Shown one piece after another: positions 13,360 to 23,096 of a DNA stretch of 64,000 nucleotides. Below the pieces are notes generated by a model. That model did not search any database and was not told the origin of the DNA. It saw only the letters and a list, made by a program, of their open reading frames with translations. Position 1 is the stretch's first letter. Each line of letters starts with the position of its first letter. Location of the stretch: positions 45,790,312 through 45,854,311 of the forward strand of contig CM039464.1 in NCBI GenBank assembly GCA_022414725.1, given 5' to 3'. Source of the stretch: Microglena sp. YARC. Taxonomy: Eukaryota; Chlorophyta; Chlorophyceae; Chlamydomonadales; Chlamydomonadaceae. A program made the position numbers and the translations under genes.

Positions 13360-13680
13360 TTATCAGACTTGATTCACCAGTTCAGAAAGTGGGTTACCTG
13401 GTAGCTTCATGGGTTGAAGCATCCTGCAGAGACCGAGTAGGGCTTTGGTAGGGCTGCCCCAGGGTGTCTTTATCAGAGTTGATTTTCAGTTCAGAAAGTG
13501 GGTTACCTGAAAGCTTCATGGGTTTAGGCATCTTCCAGGGACGAAGTCCTGGTAGCTTTGGTCGGGCTGCACTGGGGTGTTCAGGGCGCAGCTTGGGAGG
13601 TTGGGGGTGTCAGGTAGCGGACATTTCGGCCAAAATGGGGCCTCGGCCCTCAGGTAGTGATCGGGATCGGTAGCTGGGAA
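13360..13680 (+). repeat. dispersed repeat R5, two partial copies
   Basis: The phrases CAGTTCAGAAAGTGGGTTACC, TAGCTTCATGGG and TTTCGGCCAAAA define a family of about 210 bp, also found at 36200-36420 and 38100-38520. Here the first 100 bp is present twice (from 13369 and 13485), followed by the rest of one copy. The TAGCTTCATGGG part resembles a tRNA A box, but no B box is clear. Confidence 0.75.
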
Positions 13681-13834
13681 AAAACTCTAGTCTTTATACA
13701 ACCTATCAGCACATCTTGTGGGAGCGTTTGCTTGTGTGTGTGCTTGAGTTTGTGCTTGCGGGGGATATTTCTCTGCCTGTAAACGGGGCTTGTGCGAGCA
13801 TTTGCTATTAAATGGGTTAATTGTGAGTTAAGCG

Positions 13835-14165
13835 AGCTATGCCACTTGGCTTGGCCTCATTCGTTTAAGTTAAGCGCGCAATGCTGATTGTCTCAGCCTC
13901 TTTCGCTAAAGTTAAGAGCGCGATCCCCCTTGGCTTGGCCTCTTTCGTTTAAGTTAAGCGAGCAATGCCGCTTGGCTTGGCCTCATTCGTTAAAGTTAAG
14001 CGCGCAATGCCTATTGTCTTGGCCTCTTTTGTTAAGTTAAGAGCGCAATCCTGCTTGGCTTGGCCTCATTCGTTGAAGTTAAGCGCGCAATCCTGCTTGG
14101 CTTGGCCTCTTTTGTTAACATTAAGAGCGCAATGCCGCTTGACTTGGCCCCATTCATTTTCTAAG
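13835..14165 (+). repeat. minisatellite, 40-62 bp imperfect units
   Basis: Units of the form GTTAAGCGCGCAATGC, then CTTGGCTTGGCCTC, then TTTCGTT are repeated about seven times with alternating variants (CGCGCAATG / GAGCGCAAT). No gene. Confidence 0.85.
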
Positions 14166-14274
14166 CATGCCTATAGCAGGTAGGGTCAAGGTTTTGAAGA
14201 GCCTAGAATAAAAGCATAGTACTGATTTGGGGTCATACTAGGCTTAGCCAGTGATTCCTGCCTCTACCCCTGTT

Positions 14275-14948
14275 TTTTGTATTTGTAGTGGGCAAGTGAG
14301 TCAGTGAATAGTGCATCAACCACTGTTTTGTTTGTGTTTGTAGTGGGCCAGTTAGTCAGTGAATAGTACCTCGACCACTGTTTTGTTTGTGTTTGTAGTG
14401 GGCCAGTTAGTCAGTGAATAGTACCTGGACCACTGTTTTGTTTGTGTTTGTAGTGGGCGAGTGCGTCATTGATTAGTACCTCAACCACTGTTTTGTTTGT
14501 GTTTGTAGTGGGAGAGTTAGTCAGTGAATAGTTCCTGGACCACTGTTTTGTTTGTGTTTCTAGTGGGCGAGTTAGTCAGTGAATAGTTCCTGGACCACTG
14601 TTTTGTTTATGTTTGTAGTGGGCGAGTTAGTCAGTGAATAGTTCCTGGACCACTGTTTTGTTTGTGTTTCTAGTGGGCGAGTGCGTCATTGATTAGTACC
14701 TCAACCACTGTTTTGTTTGTGTTTCTAGTGGGCGAGTTAGTCAGTGAATAGTTCCTGGACCACTGTTTTGTTTGTGTTTGTAGTGGGCGAGTTAGTAAGT
14801 GAATAGTTCCTGGACCACTGTTTTGTTTGTGTTTGTAGTGGGCGAGTTAGTCAGTGAATAGTTCCTGGACCACTGTTTTGTTTGTGTTTCTAGTGGGCGA
14901 GTTAGTCAGTGAATAGTACCTCGACCACTGTTTTGTTTGTGTTTCTAG
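14275..14948 (+). repeat. minisatellite A, about 60-bp unit, 11 copies
   Basis: The unit contains CCACTGTTTTGTTTGTGTTT, GTAGTGGGCGAGTTAGTCAG and TGAATAGT. It shares the unit and the leading sequence (ACTGATTTGGGGTCATACT) with the array at 31592-32322, so the two arrays descend from one source 17 kb apart. Confidence 0.92.
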
Positions 14949-14993
14949 GCTAGTGGGTCTTGGATCTATGGTTTGGGGGTTATGGGTCGCATG

Positions 14994-15178
14994 TAGGGAA
15001 AGGCTATGTTAATTAATATTAGTGAATTAATAATATGAGTGAATGTTAGTTAATATTAGACGGACGAGCCGCCTCACCAGAATTTTGAATTTATTTGAAA
15101 AACTAATATTATTGTGACACTACAATAATATTAGTTAATATTAGTTTTTCAAACACTAACATTAGTTGCCGTTCCCTA
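14994..15178 (-). mobile_element. TAGGG-family MITE (hAT-like), copy 1
   Basis: Starts TAGGGAAAGG and ends GCCGTTCCCTA, 185 bp. It is flanked by GTCGCATG (14986-14993) and GTCATATG (15179-15186), 6 of 8 matching. The interior is rich in AATATTAGT palindromes and carries the family block TCTGGTGAG...GGCTCGTCCG in reverse. It has no coding capacity. Confidence 0.8.
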
Positions 15179-15186
15179 GTCATATG

Positions 15187-15385
15187 CCATATCAACAACA
15201 ACCACCTTATCAACAACAACGACCATATCAACAACGACCATATCATTAACGACCATTTCAACAACGACCATATCTATAACGATCATATCAACAAGGACCA
15301 TATCTATAACGATCATATCTACAACGACCATATCTATAACGACCATATCAACAAAGACCATATCAAGAACAACAATATCACAAAT
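15187..15385 (+). repeat. tandem repeat of ACGACCATATC type, 12-30 bp units
   Basis: About a dozen degenerate units of ACAACGACCATATC(A/T)A between two MITE copies. The open minus frame across it is a repeat artefact. Confidence 0.85.
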
Positions 15386-15427
15386 CCTATTTATTGCTCT
15401 AATCTGCAAACCAGTGCCAATAATAGC

Positions 15428-15598
15428 TAGGGAACGGCAACTAATATTAGTGTTTAAAAAAGTAATTTTAACTAATATTATTATTGTGTCACAAAAAACG
15501 GAATTCTGGTGAGATGGCTCGTCCGACTAATATTATATAATACTATTTTGTATTATATAATATTAGTCACTTATATTATGTAACATAACCGACCCCTA
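15428..15598 (+). mobile_element. TAGGG-family MITE, copy 2
   Basis: TAGGGAACGGCAAC...CCGACCCCTA, 171 bp. It is flanked by ATAATAGC (15420-15427) and ATCATAGC (15599-15606), 7 of 8 matching. The interior has AATATTAGT-rich palindromes and the block TCTGGTGAGATGGCTCGTCC. Confidence 0.9.
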
Positions 15599-15641
15599 AT
15601 CATAGCACTAGCAACAGCCTTTTATCACCACCACATATCCT

Positions 15642-15831
15642 TAGGGAACGGCAACTTATATTAGTGTTTGAAAAACTAATGTTGACTTACATTATTATAG
15701 TGTCACAATAATATTAGTTTTTCAAATAAATTTGAAATTCTGGTGAGACGGCTCGTCCGACTAATATTATATACTATAATATGATATAATATTATATATT
15801 TACTAATATTGTTAAACTTAGCCGAACCCTA
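15642..15831 (+). mobile_element. TAGGG-family MITE, copy 3
   Basis: TAGGGAACGGCAAC...CCGAACCCTA, 190 bp. It is flanked by CATATCCT (15634-15641) and CATAACCT (15832-15839), 7 of 8 matching. Same interior as copy 2. Confidence 0.9.
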
Positions 15832-15957
15832 CATAACCTAGCAGCACCAGAGCACCACCAACTGTAGCACCACCATAACCTGTACATCACTTACAATAGA
15901 ACCACCACAAATATTTACATCACCAACCATAGTTCCACCAACTGTAGCACCACCACA

Positions 15958-16167
15958 GCCCGTTTCAGTGATATACATTGGTCTATTGGTACGCCAAATC
16001 GCTGAAACAAAGCAGGGTCGGAGGTTCGTTTCCCCCTACGGTCGCCCTGAGCATTACAGGTCGTTGTCAACCGCGATGGTAGCTTGTCCAGTTGAGGTGG
16101 TAGACTGTTCTCTGCCCGCGTATGACGGGTTCCCTTAATACCACGCCCCACCAAGCGTTATCATTAT
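15958..16167 (+). mobile_element. tRNA-derived SINE, head type A
   Basis: Contains an A box-like TGGTCTATTGGTA and a B box-like GGTTCGTTTCC about 45 bp downstream. These are followed by the family body (GTCGTTGTCAACCGCGATGG) and the terminal CCACGCCCCACC...GCGTTATCATTA. Flanking duplication is weak here (CACCACA on both sides). An RNA polymerase III transcript is expected from the boxes. Confidence 0.85.
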
Positions 16168-16217
16168 TCACCACATATCCTAGCAGCACCAGAGCACCAC
16201 CAACTGTAGCACTATGT

Positions 16218-16456
16218 ACAGAGAGTCTATCTGTTGTGTATGTTGTTGCAGTCCACGGGTAGCCAAATAGGCTAAAGTGACTTGCCCAACCATGATCCCA
16301 GGAGGGGCTACAACGGATCAACTGATCCCAAACAACTGATCCCAACAAACTGATCAACTGATCAACTGATCCCAACAAACTGATCAACTGATCCCAAACA
16401 ATCGTTTTACGCATGGGGGCCCTGAGGTTGTGCTACAGTGATAACTGAATTCTACG
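16218..16456 (+). repeat. dispersed repeat R4 with internal expansion
   Basis: This family is recognised by GCCAAATAGGCTAAAG and ACTTGCCCAACC near the start and GGGGGCCCTGAG near the end. In this copy the middle is expanded by tandem CAACTGATCCCAACAAACTG-type units (16316-16400). Confidence 0.8.
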
Positions 16457-16572
16457 ATTATAAGCACTAACACCAACTTGTATGTCTTCAGGTCTTTGTA
16501 AGCCTGCCCCTGGGAAGTCCCACCTTACTACCCGACGATTACCGCAAGACCCTGTCTTCTGCAGTTCAAGAA

Positions 16573-16760
16573 TGGTAAGCCAGTGGTGGTGGTTAAGGTG
16601 GTGGCGTGATGTTGAAGTTGTGGTGGTGATGGTGGCAGGAGTGGTGGCGGAGGCGTGGTGATGGTGGTGGTAGTGGTGGTGGTGGCGTGATGTTGAACTT
16701 GTGATAATTTTGGTGGCGATGGTGCTACATTTGATAGTCCACACCACACCACGCCACACC
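16573..16760 (+). repeat. GGT-rich simple repeat
   Basis: Imperfect (GGT)n / (GGTGGTGAT)n sequence with two copies of GGTGGCGTGATGTTGAA. Open frames here are artefacts of the triplet composition. Confidence 0.75.
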
Positions 16761-16949
16761 ACTACTGGCAGAGGGCAGTCAGTGCTAGTTTGGCTGTTTG
16801 AGTAGGCTGGACTGTGCAGTGTAGGATAGGCCTAGTAAGCCTGTCAGTCAGTTTCATTTGTTGTTCATACAGTCAACCACAGCTAGTACCTGGTAAACTG
16901 TTTGGCTGATGAATGATCCGCTGAATTGCTCTTAAATGATCTCTTGTCC

Positions 16950-17118
16950 TAGAGAGAATGAAGAAGTTGCTGGGTTCGAATCCCCACGGGTGCGATTTAG
17001 TGTTTGCTGTTGCTGTCAACCGCCATGGTAGCTTTGTCCAGGTAAAGTAGCAGCCCGTTCCCTACCGCTGTAAGACGGGGCTCCCTTAATACCACGCCCC
17101 ACCAGGCGTTATCATTAC
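16950..17118 (+). mobile_element. tRNA-derived SINE, head type B, 5' truncated
   Basis: It has the same body and tail as the other SINEs, but the head carries a different B box region (CTGGGTTCGAATCCCCAC). It is flanked by a perfect 13-bp duplication, TGATCTCTTGTCC, at 16937-16949 and 17119-17131. The A box is missing, so it is a 5' truncated insertion. Confidence 0.92.
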
Positions 17119-17181
17119 TGATCTCTTGTCCACAGTCAACCTCATCATAAATCACCCAGTCATGCCGCAGGCACAAATGGA

Positions 17182-17349
17182 TAGGCAAAGGCAATATGAT
17201 ATCTTATAATGTTATGTCTTTCAATGATATCATATGATGCCGGCAGTCTGGCCAGGCAAAAATTACCATTTATACACAATAGCATATGATGCAATTTGTA
17301 TGATATCATACTCGCCTTTTGTCAACATCATATGATATGCCGGTCCCTA
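17182..17349 (+). mobile_element. TAGGG-family MITE, ATATCATATGAT subfamily
   Basis: Starts TAGGCAAAGGCAAT and ends TGCCGGTCCCTA, 168 bp. It is flanked by CAAATGGA (17174-17181) and CATATGGA (17350-17357), 7 of 8 matching. The interior is built of ATATCATATGAT palindromes and closely matches the copy at 63332, which marks a second subfamily with the same ends. Confidence 0.85.
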
Positions 17350-17460
17350 CATATGGAGTCCAATAGGGCACCAGGATCATGTAATCATCATCATCTCCCA
17401 TCCATCCACCCACCCCACCCCACCCTGCTTCACCATGCCCACCTTGCCCACCACCCCCAG

Positions 17461-17668
17461 GGATCCCCGTCTTCGGCTCGGCAGCTGTACCATTCGTAAG
17501 GGCTCTCTCTTGCTGGTCTTGGACATTTTCACGACAGAAGCAGGGCGAGAAGGCTGCCTCAATTTCGTGGACGCCCCCTCAAGCAATTCAGACCTGTCGG
17601 AGTGCCCTTTAACCCCTGGAATGCTGCATATGGCTGAACTAGAAGATGGGGCAGAGTGTCTTATCCAG
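17461..17668 (+). CDS. SBP-like gene, exon with IRxGxxxLxL motif
   Basis: Exon between CCACCCCCAG and GTAGGT, entering in phase 2 and leaving in phase 0. Residues CTIRKGSLLLVLDIF resemble the YIRPGCxxLTxxL strand conserved in plant and algal SPL proteins C-terminal to the SBP zinc finger. The rest is acidic and unremarkable. Family identity comes from this motif together with the next exon, which joins in phase 0. The frame has an ATG at 17435, so a start here cannot be excluded. The intron downstream is filled by a 20-bp minisatellite and a CAT repeat. Confidence 0.55.
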
Positions 17669-17924
17669 GTAGGTTAACAACACCTTTGATGTTGTGTCGG
17701 ATGTTGTCCAAGTAACCAACGCACCCTCAACCATTGTCGACCTATCGGAGGGCTAGAGGATGGGGCAGAGTTAACAATTCAGGACGACTCGAATGTTGTG
17801 GGGCTTGTGGAGGTTCTGGGCGTGCCAAAGGTCAACAATGGCCTACCTCTGTTGATGTAGTGCTGGACAAGGCTGGACCAGAAGATGGGGCAGCCTGTAC
17901 CCGTTCTGGTTGTGAAACAGGTGT

Positions 17925-18640
17925 TCAGGGTGGTAATGAGGTGTTCAGGGTGGTAATGAGGTGTTAAGGGTGTTAAACAGGTGTTCAGGGTGGTAATGAG
18001 GTGTTCAGGGTGTTAAACAGGTGTTCAGGGTGGTAATGAGGTGTTCAGGGTGTTAAGCAGGTGTTTAGGGTGGTAATGAGGTGTTCAGGGTGTTAAACAG
18101 GTGTTCAGGGTGGTAATGAGGTGTTCAGGGTGTTAAACAGGTGTTCAGGGTGGTAATGAGGTGTTCAGGGTGTTAAGCAGGTGTTTAGGGTGGTAATGAG
18201 GTGTTCAGGGTGTTAAACAGGTGTTCAGGGTGGTAATGAGGTGTTCAGGGTGTTAAACAGGTGTTCAGGGTGGTAATGAGGTGTTCAGGGTGTTAAACAG
18301 GTGTTCAGGGTGTTAATGAGGTGTTCAGGGTGTTAAACAGGTGTTCAGGGTGGCAATGAGGTGTTCAGGGTGTTAAACAGGTGTTCAGGGTATTAAACAG
18401 GTGTTCAGGGTATTAAACAGGTGTTCACGGTGTCCATGAGGTGTTCAGGGTATTAAACAGGTGTTCACGGTGTTAATGAGGTGTTCAGGGTGTTAAACAG
18501 GTGTTCAGGGTATTGAACAGGTGTTCACGGTGTTAATGAGGTGTTCAGGGTGTTAAACAAGTGTTCGACAACTACATGTTTAACCAGTCATGTACATAAA
18601 CAGGTGTTGAACACCCTGAACACCTGTAAAGCAACTTGTT
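17925..18640 (+). repeat. 20-bp minisatellite grown from one end of inverted-repeat element R9
   Basis: About 32 units of AGGTGTTCAGGGTGGTAATG alternating with AGGTGTTCAGGGTGTTAAAC (17935-18560). They are followed by ACATGTTTAACCAGTCATGT and the inverted counterpart ACACCCTGAACACCTGT (18615-18633). The same layout occurs once, unexpanded, at 37888-38050, so the array is an amplified terminal repeat of that element. Confidence 0.88.
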
Positions 18641-18892
18641 TGTTGTGGAGCTTGTTGAGCTTGTAGGTCAGCTTGTGGGCTGTGGTGCTTGTGAGGCCCC
18701 TCCCTCTAGCCTATTGGGCTACCCCTGGACTGTAATAACATGCACGTACACCTCTTCACACAACATACACCTGCACCTACACATTGTTTTAGGGTGGGTG
18801 TGGGTGTGTAGAGGGGGGCATGATGTTCATAAGTCCCCTTGGCTCACTGCAAGCACATATGGAGTCCAGTAGGACACCAGGAAAAATGTGAT

Positions 18893-19012
18893 CATCATCA
18901 TCATCATCATCATAGTCATCATCATCATAATCACCATCACCATCATCATAGTCATCATCATCATAATCACCATCATCGTCGTCGTCGTTGTGGTCACCAT
19001 CATCATCGTCAC

Positions 19013-19071
<59 letters not shown>

Positions 19072-19110
19072 CCACCATCGTCATCATCACCATCATTGTC
19101 ATCATCATCT
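18893..19110 (+). repeat. CAT/ATC trinucleotide microsatellite
   Basis: (ATC)n with interruptions, running up to the splice acceptor at 19120. It makes long poly-His, poly-Ile and poly-Ser frames that are not coding. Confidence 0.95.
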
Positions 19111-19120
19111 TCTTATCCAG

Positions 19121-19912
19121 GTTGGCTCCATGGTTCACACCTCCTGCTGGGACTCCAAGGCGTCTGCATGGGTCGGAGGACAAGCCCCCTGTATTGTCCC
19201 TGGGGCTGGAGATCCACTTGCACTCGATGCCCCACGTCTCGTCCTGATGCACCCGATGAAAACTGCGGCAGGAAACACCGGAGAGAGCTCTGCTTCTGTC
19301 TTTCAGACTGCCGGCCTCCATTCGCACGCGTCTGATGTCCACAGTGCCAGAAACACGTCAGGAAACTATGCTTCTGTCTTCCAAATGGTCGACCTCTCTT
19401 CCCTTCCCTACATGCCCCCTATCACTTGGCGGAACACCCTCCGCGTCAGGTGTCAGGACCAAGCGCTCCCCATTTCGGTCACAGGCCCTGACGGCCCCTT
19501 CAGCACAACCCAGGGGGGGGGCAACGCAACCCAGGTCAACACAACCCAGGGGAGGAGCAACACAACCCAGGTCAACATGGTGCAGGCAGATGCCAAGGCT
19601 GGCCTGCTTGACCAGGTTACCATCGACATGGGAGAAGTGTTTGATGCCGCCTCCCCGCACCTCATGTGGGTGGAAGTATGGGATGGCTACAAAATCATAT
19701 CGTCCATTCCAGTCATGTCCTTTCCCGAGGAGATGTCCGCCACGGCCCAGGAGCTGGGGTGTGTTCCCGAGGGTCTGGTCCTGCAGGGAACAGCAGCCGC
19801 TCCATCTCTCCCCACAGCAAACGAGCTGAGCGGTCTGGGTATGTGGCAGGAGCTTGTCGAATCATTGCGGGCCTCCCCACCCAATAACTCGCTTGCCAAT
19901 GGAATGGCGAAG
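19121..19912 (+). CDS. SBP-like gene, exon with the conserved post-SBP domain
   Basis: A 792-nt exon between TTCTTATCCAG and GTGCGAG, phase 0 at both ends, joining both neighbours in frame. Near its middle, LMWVEVWDGYKIISSIPVM followed by EEMSATAQEL matches the layout seen after the SBP domain in plant SPL proteins (GxGFVEVED...SxSxPxxVAxxxxCxEIxxLE). The N-terminal half is Ser/Ala-rich with two related segments (GESSASVFQ and GNYASVFQM). A short NATQVNTTQG-type repeat follows. In SPL/CRR1 proteins this region precedes ankyrin repeats, and the next exon encodes ankyrin-like sequence. By analogy the product would be a nuclear regulator (copper or nutrient response in the CRR1/SPL7 branch), but no DNA-binding domain is visible in the window, so that role is inferred. 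Confidence 0.65.
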
Positions 19913-20009
19913 GTGCGAGGGAGTTATGTAATGTTAGTATTGTTGGGCGGCTGTGTGCTTGCGCACTTTTTTTAGGCGTCCTTTTCCGCACAGTTTGACA
20001 AGTCCTAAT

Positions 20010-20134
20010 TGGCGGAGTGTGTTGGCAACGTAACGAAAGGTGGCAACAGAAATGGAGCTGACCAAAGCCAGTTAATTATGAGACAGTTGGCTGTCGCGTC
20101 AGGCTTTCAATTTTTCGGAGGGGGGGAAGGACAG

Positions 20135-20165
<31 letters not shown>

Positions 20166-20235
20166 AACAGACATCAGGGATAACCTTGGGGGTTCCCGCC
20201 CCCTTGAAGAGGGGGCTCCGCCAAAAATGTGAGAA
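20010..20235 (+). mobile_element. dispersed element R6 with GC-rich terminal hairpin
   Basis: Contains GTTAATTATGAGACAGTTGG-type sequence, a poly-G tract (20137-20163) and the terminal GGGGGTTCCCGCCCCC...GGGGGCTCCGCC. A second full copy lies at 62975-63195, and shorter ones at 33690 and 50795. The hairpin-like 3' end is reminiscent of a Helitron terminus, but TC/CTRR ends are not clear. Confidence 0.7.
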
Positions 20236-20321
20236 GGGAAATGGGACAATGTGGACTGATAATAGGTTTCTCTCATGCTCCTTGTTATCTCCCCATACCT
20301 CTCTTATAATTATATTCACAA

Positions 20322-20815
20322 ATTCTCAACCAACACCCGTCCTACGGTTCTCAACCAACACCCCTCCTACGGTTCTCAACCAACACCCCTCCTACGGTTC
20401 TCAACCAACCAACACCCCTCCTACGGTTCTCAACCAACCAACACCCCTCCTTCGGTTCTCAACCAACCAACACCCCTCCTACGGTTCTCAACCAACCAAC
20501 ACCCCTCCTACGGTTCTCAACCAACCAAACACCCTACTATTGTTCTCAACCAACCAACAACCCTCATAAGGATCTCAACCAACCAACAACCCTCATAAGG
20601 ATCTTAACCAACCAACCAACAACCCTCCTAAGGATCTCAACCAACCAACCAACCAACTAACAACCCTCCTAAGGTCCTCAATCAACCAACCAACACCCCT
20701 CCTAAGGTTCTAAACCAACCAATACCCCTCCTAAGGTTCTCAACCAACCAACACCCCTCATAAGGTTCGCAACCAACCAACCAACCAACACCCCTCATGT
20801 GGTTCTCAATCATCA
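20322..20815 (+). repeat. 20-24 bp tandem repeat in intron
   Basis: Units of ACACCCCTCCTACGGTTCTC plus (AACC)n spacers, about 21 copies, drifting to AAGGATCTCAACC in the middle. The array ends about 20 bp before the acceptor at 20835. Confidence 0.93.
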
Positions 20816-20835
20816 CCCCTCCTGCTTCTCCACAG

Positions 20836-21167
20836 TCCCCAGCCGCCGTCTCTGCTCTGGGTCTCCAGCTTTTAGACCGTGCAGTCAGAGCTGGCTGGGT
20901 GCACGTCGCCGCCGCACTGTTTGACGATCTGCTGGGCCTGTGCGACGTCTCGATGAAAGCCGTTCTATCTAGTCCCTACCTATGTCACCCACTCCTCCAC
21001 TCCGCCGTGCTCAGCACCAGCATCAACATGGTGGAGCTGGTGCGACAGCGCACAGACCAGCACGGGTGCAGTATCTCCTGGGACCTTCCGGATGCCCTTG
21101 GCTTCTCCCCCATGCACTTGGCTACCCAGATGGAGGAGCTGAACCTCCTCTGGGAGCTGCTCTCCAG
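20836..21167 (+). CDS. SBP-like gene, ankyrin-repeat exon
   Basis: Exon between CTTCTCCACAG and GTATTG, entering in phase 0 and leaving in phase 2. It encodes two ankyrin-like helix-turn-helix units, HPLLHSAVLSTSINMVELV and LGFSPMHLATQMEELNLL, preceded by an amphipathic helical segment rich in Ala and Leu. Ankyrin repeats mediate protein contacts. In SBP proteins of the SPL1/7 and CRR1 group they lie C-terminal to the conserved domain seen in the previous exon, so the order agrees. The 3' edge of this exon with its donor is copied three more times in the following intron. Confidence 0.72.
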
Positions 21168-21712
21168 GTATTGGGAGGGGCGAGGGGGTAGGCGTGGGGT
21201 GCTTGTGTGTGTCTATGTGTGTGTTCGTTTGTGTATTTCTGCCTGTCCCTTGGCATCAACCCCATGCATTTGGCTACCCAGATGGACGAGCTGAACCTTC
21301 TCTGGGAGCTGCTCTCCAGGTATTGGGAGGGGCGAGGGGGTAGGCGTGGGGTGCTTGTGTGTGTGTGTGTTAGTTTGTGCATTTCTGCCTGTCCCTTGGC
21401 AACACCCCCATGCATTTGGCTACCCAGATGGACGAGCTGAACCTTCTCTGGGAGCTGCTCTCCAGGTATTGGGAGGGGCGAGGGGGTAGGGGTGGGGTGC
21501 TTGTGTGTGTCTATGTGTGTCTGTGTGTGTGTTAGTTTGTGTATTTCTGCCTGTCCCTTGGCATCACCCCCATGCACTTGGCTACCCAGATGGACGAGCT
21601 GAACCTCCTCTGGGAGCTGCTCTCCAGGTTTTGGGAGGGGCGAGGGGGTAGGGGTGGGGTGCTTGTGTGTGTGTCTATGTGTGTTCGTTTGTGTATTTCT
21701 GCCTCTCTCCAG
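21168..21712 (+). repeat. tandem duplication of exon 3' edge plus splice donor
   Basis: Starting inside the preceding exon, a unit of 146-162 bp is repeated: coding edge (ATGCA(C/T)TTGGCTACCCAGATG ... GGAGCTGCTCTCCAG), then the donor G(G)T(A/T)TTGGGAGG, then GT-rich intron. Donors stand at 21168, 21320, 21466 and 21628. Only the first copy belongs to a complete exon. No acceptor precedes the others. Confidence 0.9.
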
Positions 21713-21784
21713 GTATTCAGATACCGATGCCACACACACAAGCAAACACGCCCCCCCCCCCCCCCCCCCCCCCCCTCCCCCCTC

Positions 21785-21983
21785 CCCCTCCACGTACCCA
21801 GACCTCGATGCGCCCTGCACATGGCAATCCAAGGGCAGGTTACTCCGGCTGAGATGCTGGCAGCAACACACACAACAAGCAAACACACACACACACACAC
21901 CTCCCCCTCCACGTACCCAGACACCGATGCCGCCCTGCACATGGCAATCCAAGGGCAGGTTACTCCGGCTGAGATGCTGGCGG

Positions 21984-22030
<47 letters not shown>

Positions 22031-22648
22031 CCCCCTCCACGTACCAAACACCGATGCCGCCCTGCACATGGCAATCCAAGGGCAGGTCACTCCGGCTGAG
22101 ATGCTGGCGGCCACACACACACAAGCAAACACACACACACACCCTCCCCCTCCACGTACCCAAACACCGATGCCGCCCTGCACATGGCAATCCAAGGGCA
22201 GGTTACTCCGGCTGAGATGCTGGCGGCCACACACACACAAGCAAACAAACACACACACACACTCCCCCTACAGGTACCCAGACACCGATGCCGCCCTCCA
22301 TGTGGCAGTTCAAGGGCAGGTTACTCTGGCTGAGATGCTAGCTGCCAGACACACACAAGCAAACACACACACCCTTCCCCCCTCCCTTCCCCCCTCCCCC
22401 TACAGGTACCCAGACACCGATGCCGCCCTCCATGTGGCAGTTCAAGGGCAGGTTACTCTGGCTGAGATGCTAGCTGCCAGACACACACAAGCAAACACAC
22501 ACACCCTTCCCCCCTCCCCCTACAGGTACCCAGACACCCGATGCCCGCCCTCCATGTTGGCAGTTCAAGGGCAGGTTACTCTGGCTGAGATGCTAGCTGC
22601 CAGACACACACAAGCAAACACACACACCCTTCCCCCCTCCCCCTACAG
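21785..22648 (+). repeat. tandem duplication of exon 5' edge plus splice acceptor
   Basis: Seven extra copies of the next exon's first 70-75 bp (GTACCCAGACACCGATGCCG onward) alternate with (CA)n spacers at 115-130 bp spacing. The first four have CCTCCACGTACCC and lack an AG. The last three (joining at 22274, 22406 and 22526) carry a full CCCTACAG acceptor like the true one at 22648. None has a donor, so they can only act as decoys. Confidence 0.9.
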
Positions 22649-22953
22649 GTACCCTGACGCCGATGCCGCCCTCCATGTGGCAGTTCAAGGGCAGGTTACT
22701 CCGGCTGAGATGCTGGCGGCCAGAAGATTTTGCATGAGCCAAGAAGCAGAGGACATCCTATCATCGAGTTTGAATCATTGCGTAGCTGATGCTTTAGCTG
22801 ATGAACAGAGCGTCTCCAAGGGCGATGAACCGGGCATCTCCAAGGTTGATGAACAGGGCGTCTCCAAGGGCGTTGAACCGGGCATTTCCAAGGTTGATGA
22901 ACAGGTCGTCTCCAAGGGCGTACACTGCGCCTCAAAGGGCGTCGAAGTGGCAG
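22649..22953 (+). CDS. SBP-like gene, third ankyrin-like unit and acidic repeat tail
   Basis: Exon between CCCTACAG and GTAGGT, entering in phase 2 (completing AG/G, Arg) and leaving in phase 1. It begins YPDADAALHVAVQGQVTPAEML, which continues the ankyrin stretch of the previous exon, followed by a helical CMSQEAEDIL segment. Then comes a five-fold degenerate repeat alternating DEQ(S/G)VSKG and EPGISKV (22800-22945), which is acidic and probably disordered. The spliced reading from the previous exon is exact despite 1.5 kb of duplicated splice sites between them. Confidence 0.7.
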
Positions 22954-23096
22954 GTAGGTTTCACTGTTTCCTTTTGGCAGGTTACTCCGACTGCGTAGCT
23001 GATGCTTCAGCTGATGAACGGAGCTTTCATCCGGAGCCGTAATCTTGAAGTTGGTTCCATTATTGCTTGCATTAGCAGTAGAAAACGGACCTTTGC

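Noticed and set aside
17925..18560. CRISPR-like regular short repeats
   Set aside because: Units are directly adjacent without unique spacers, the genome is eukaryotic and there are no cas genes. The same holds for the arrays at 20322, 48884 and 60085.
18839..19120. Poly-His, poly-Ile, poly-Ser and poly-Met frames
   Set aside because: Produced by the CAT/ATC microsatellite in the intron; coding begins only after the acceptor at 19120.
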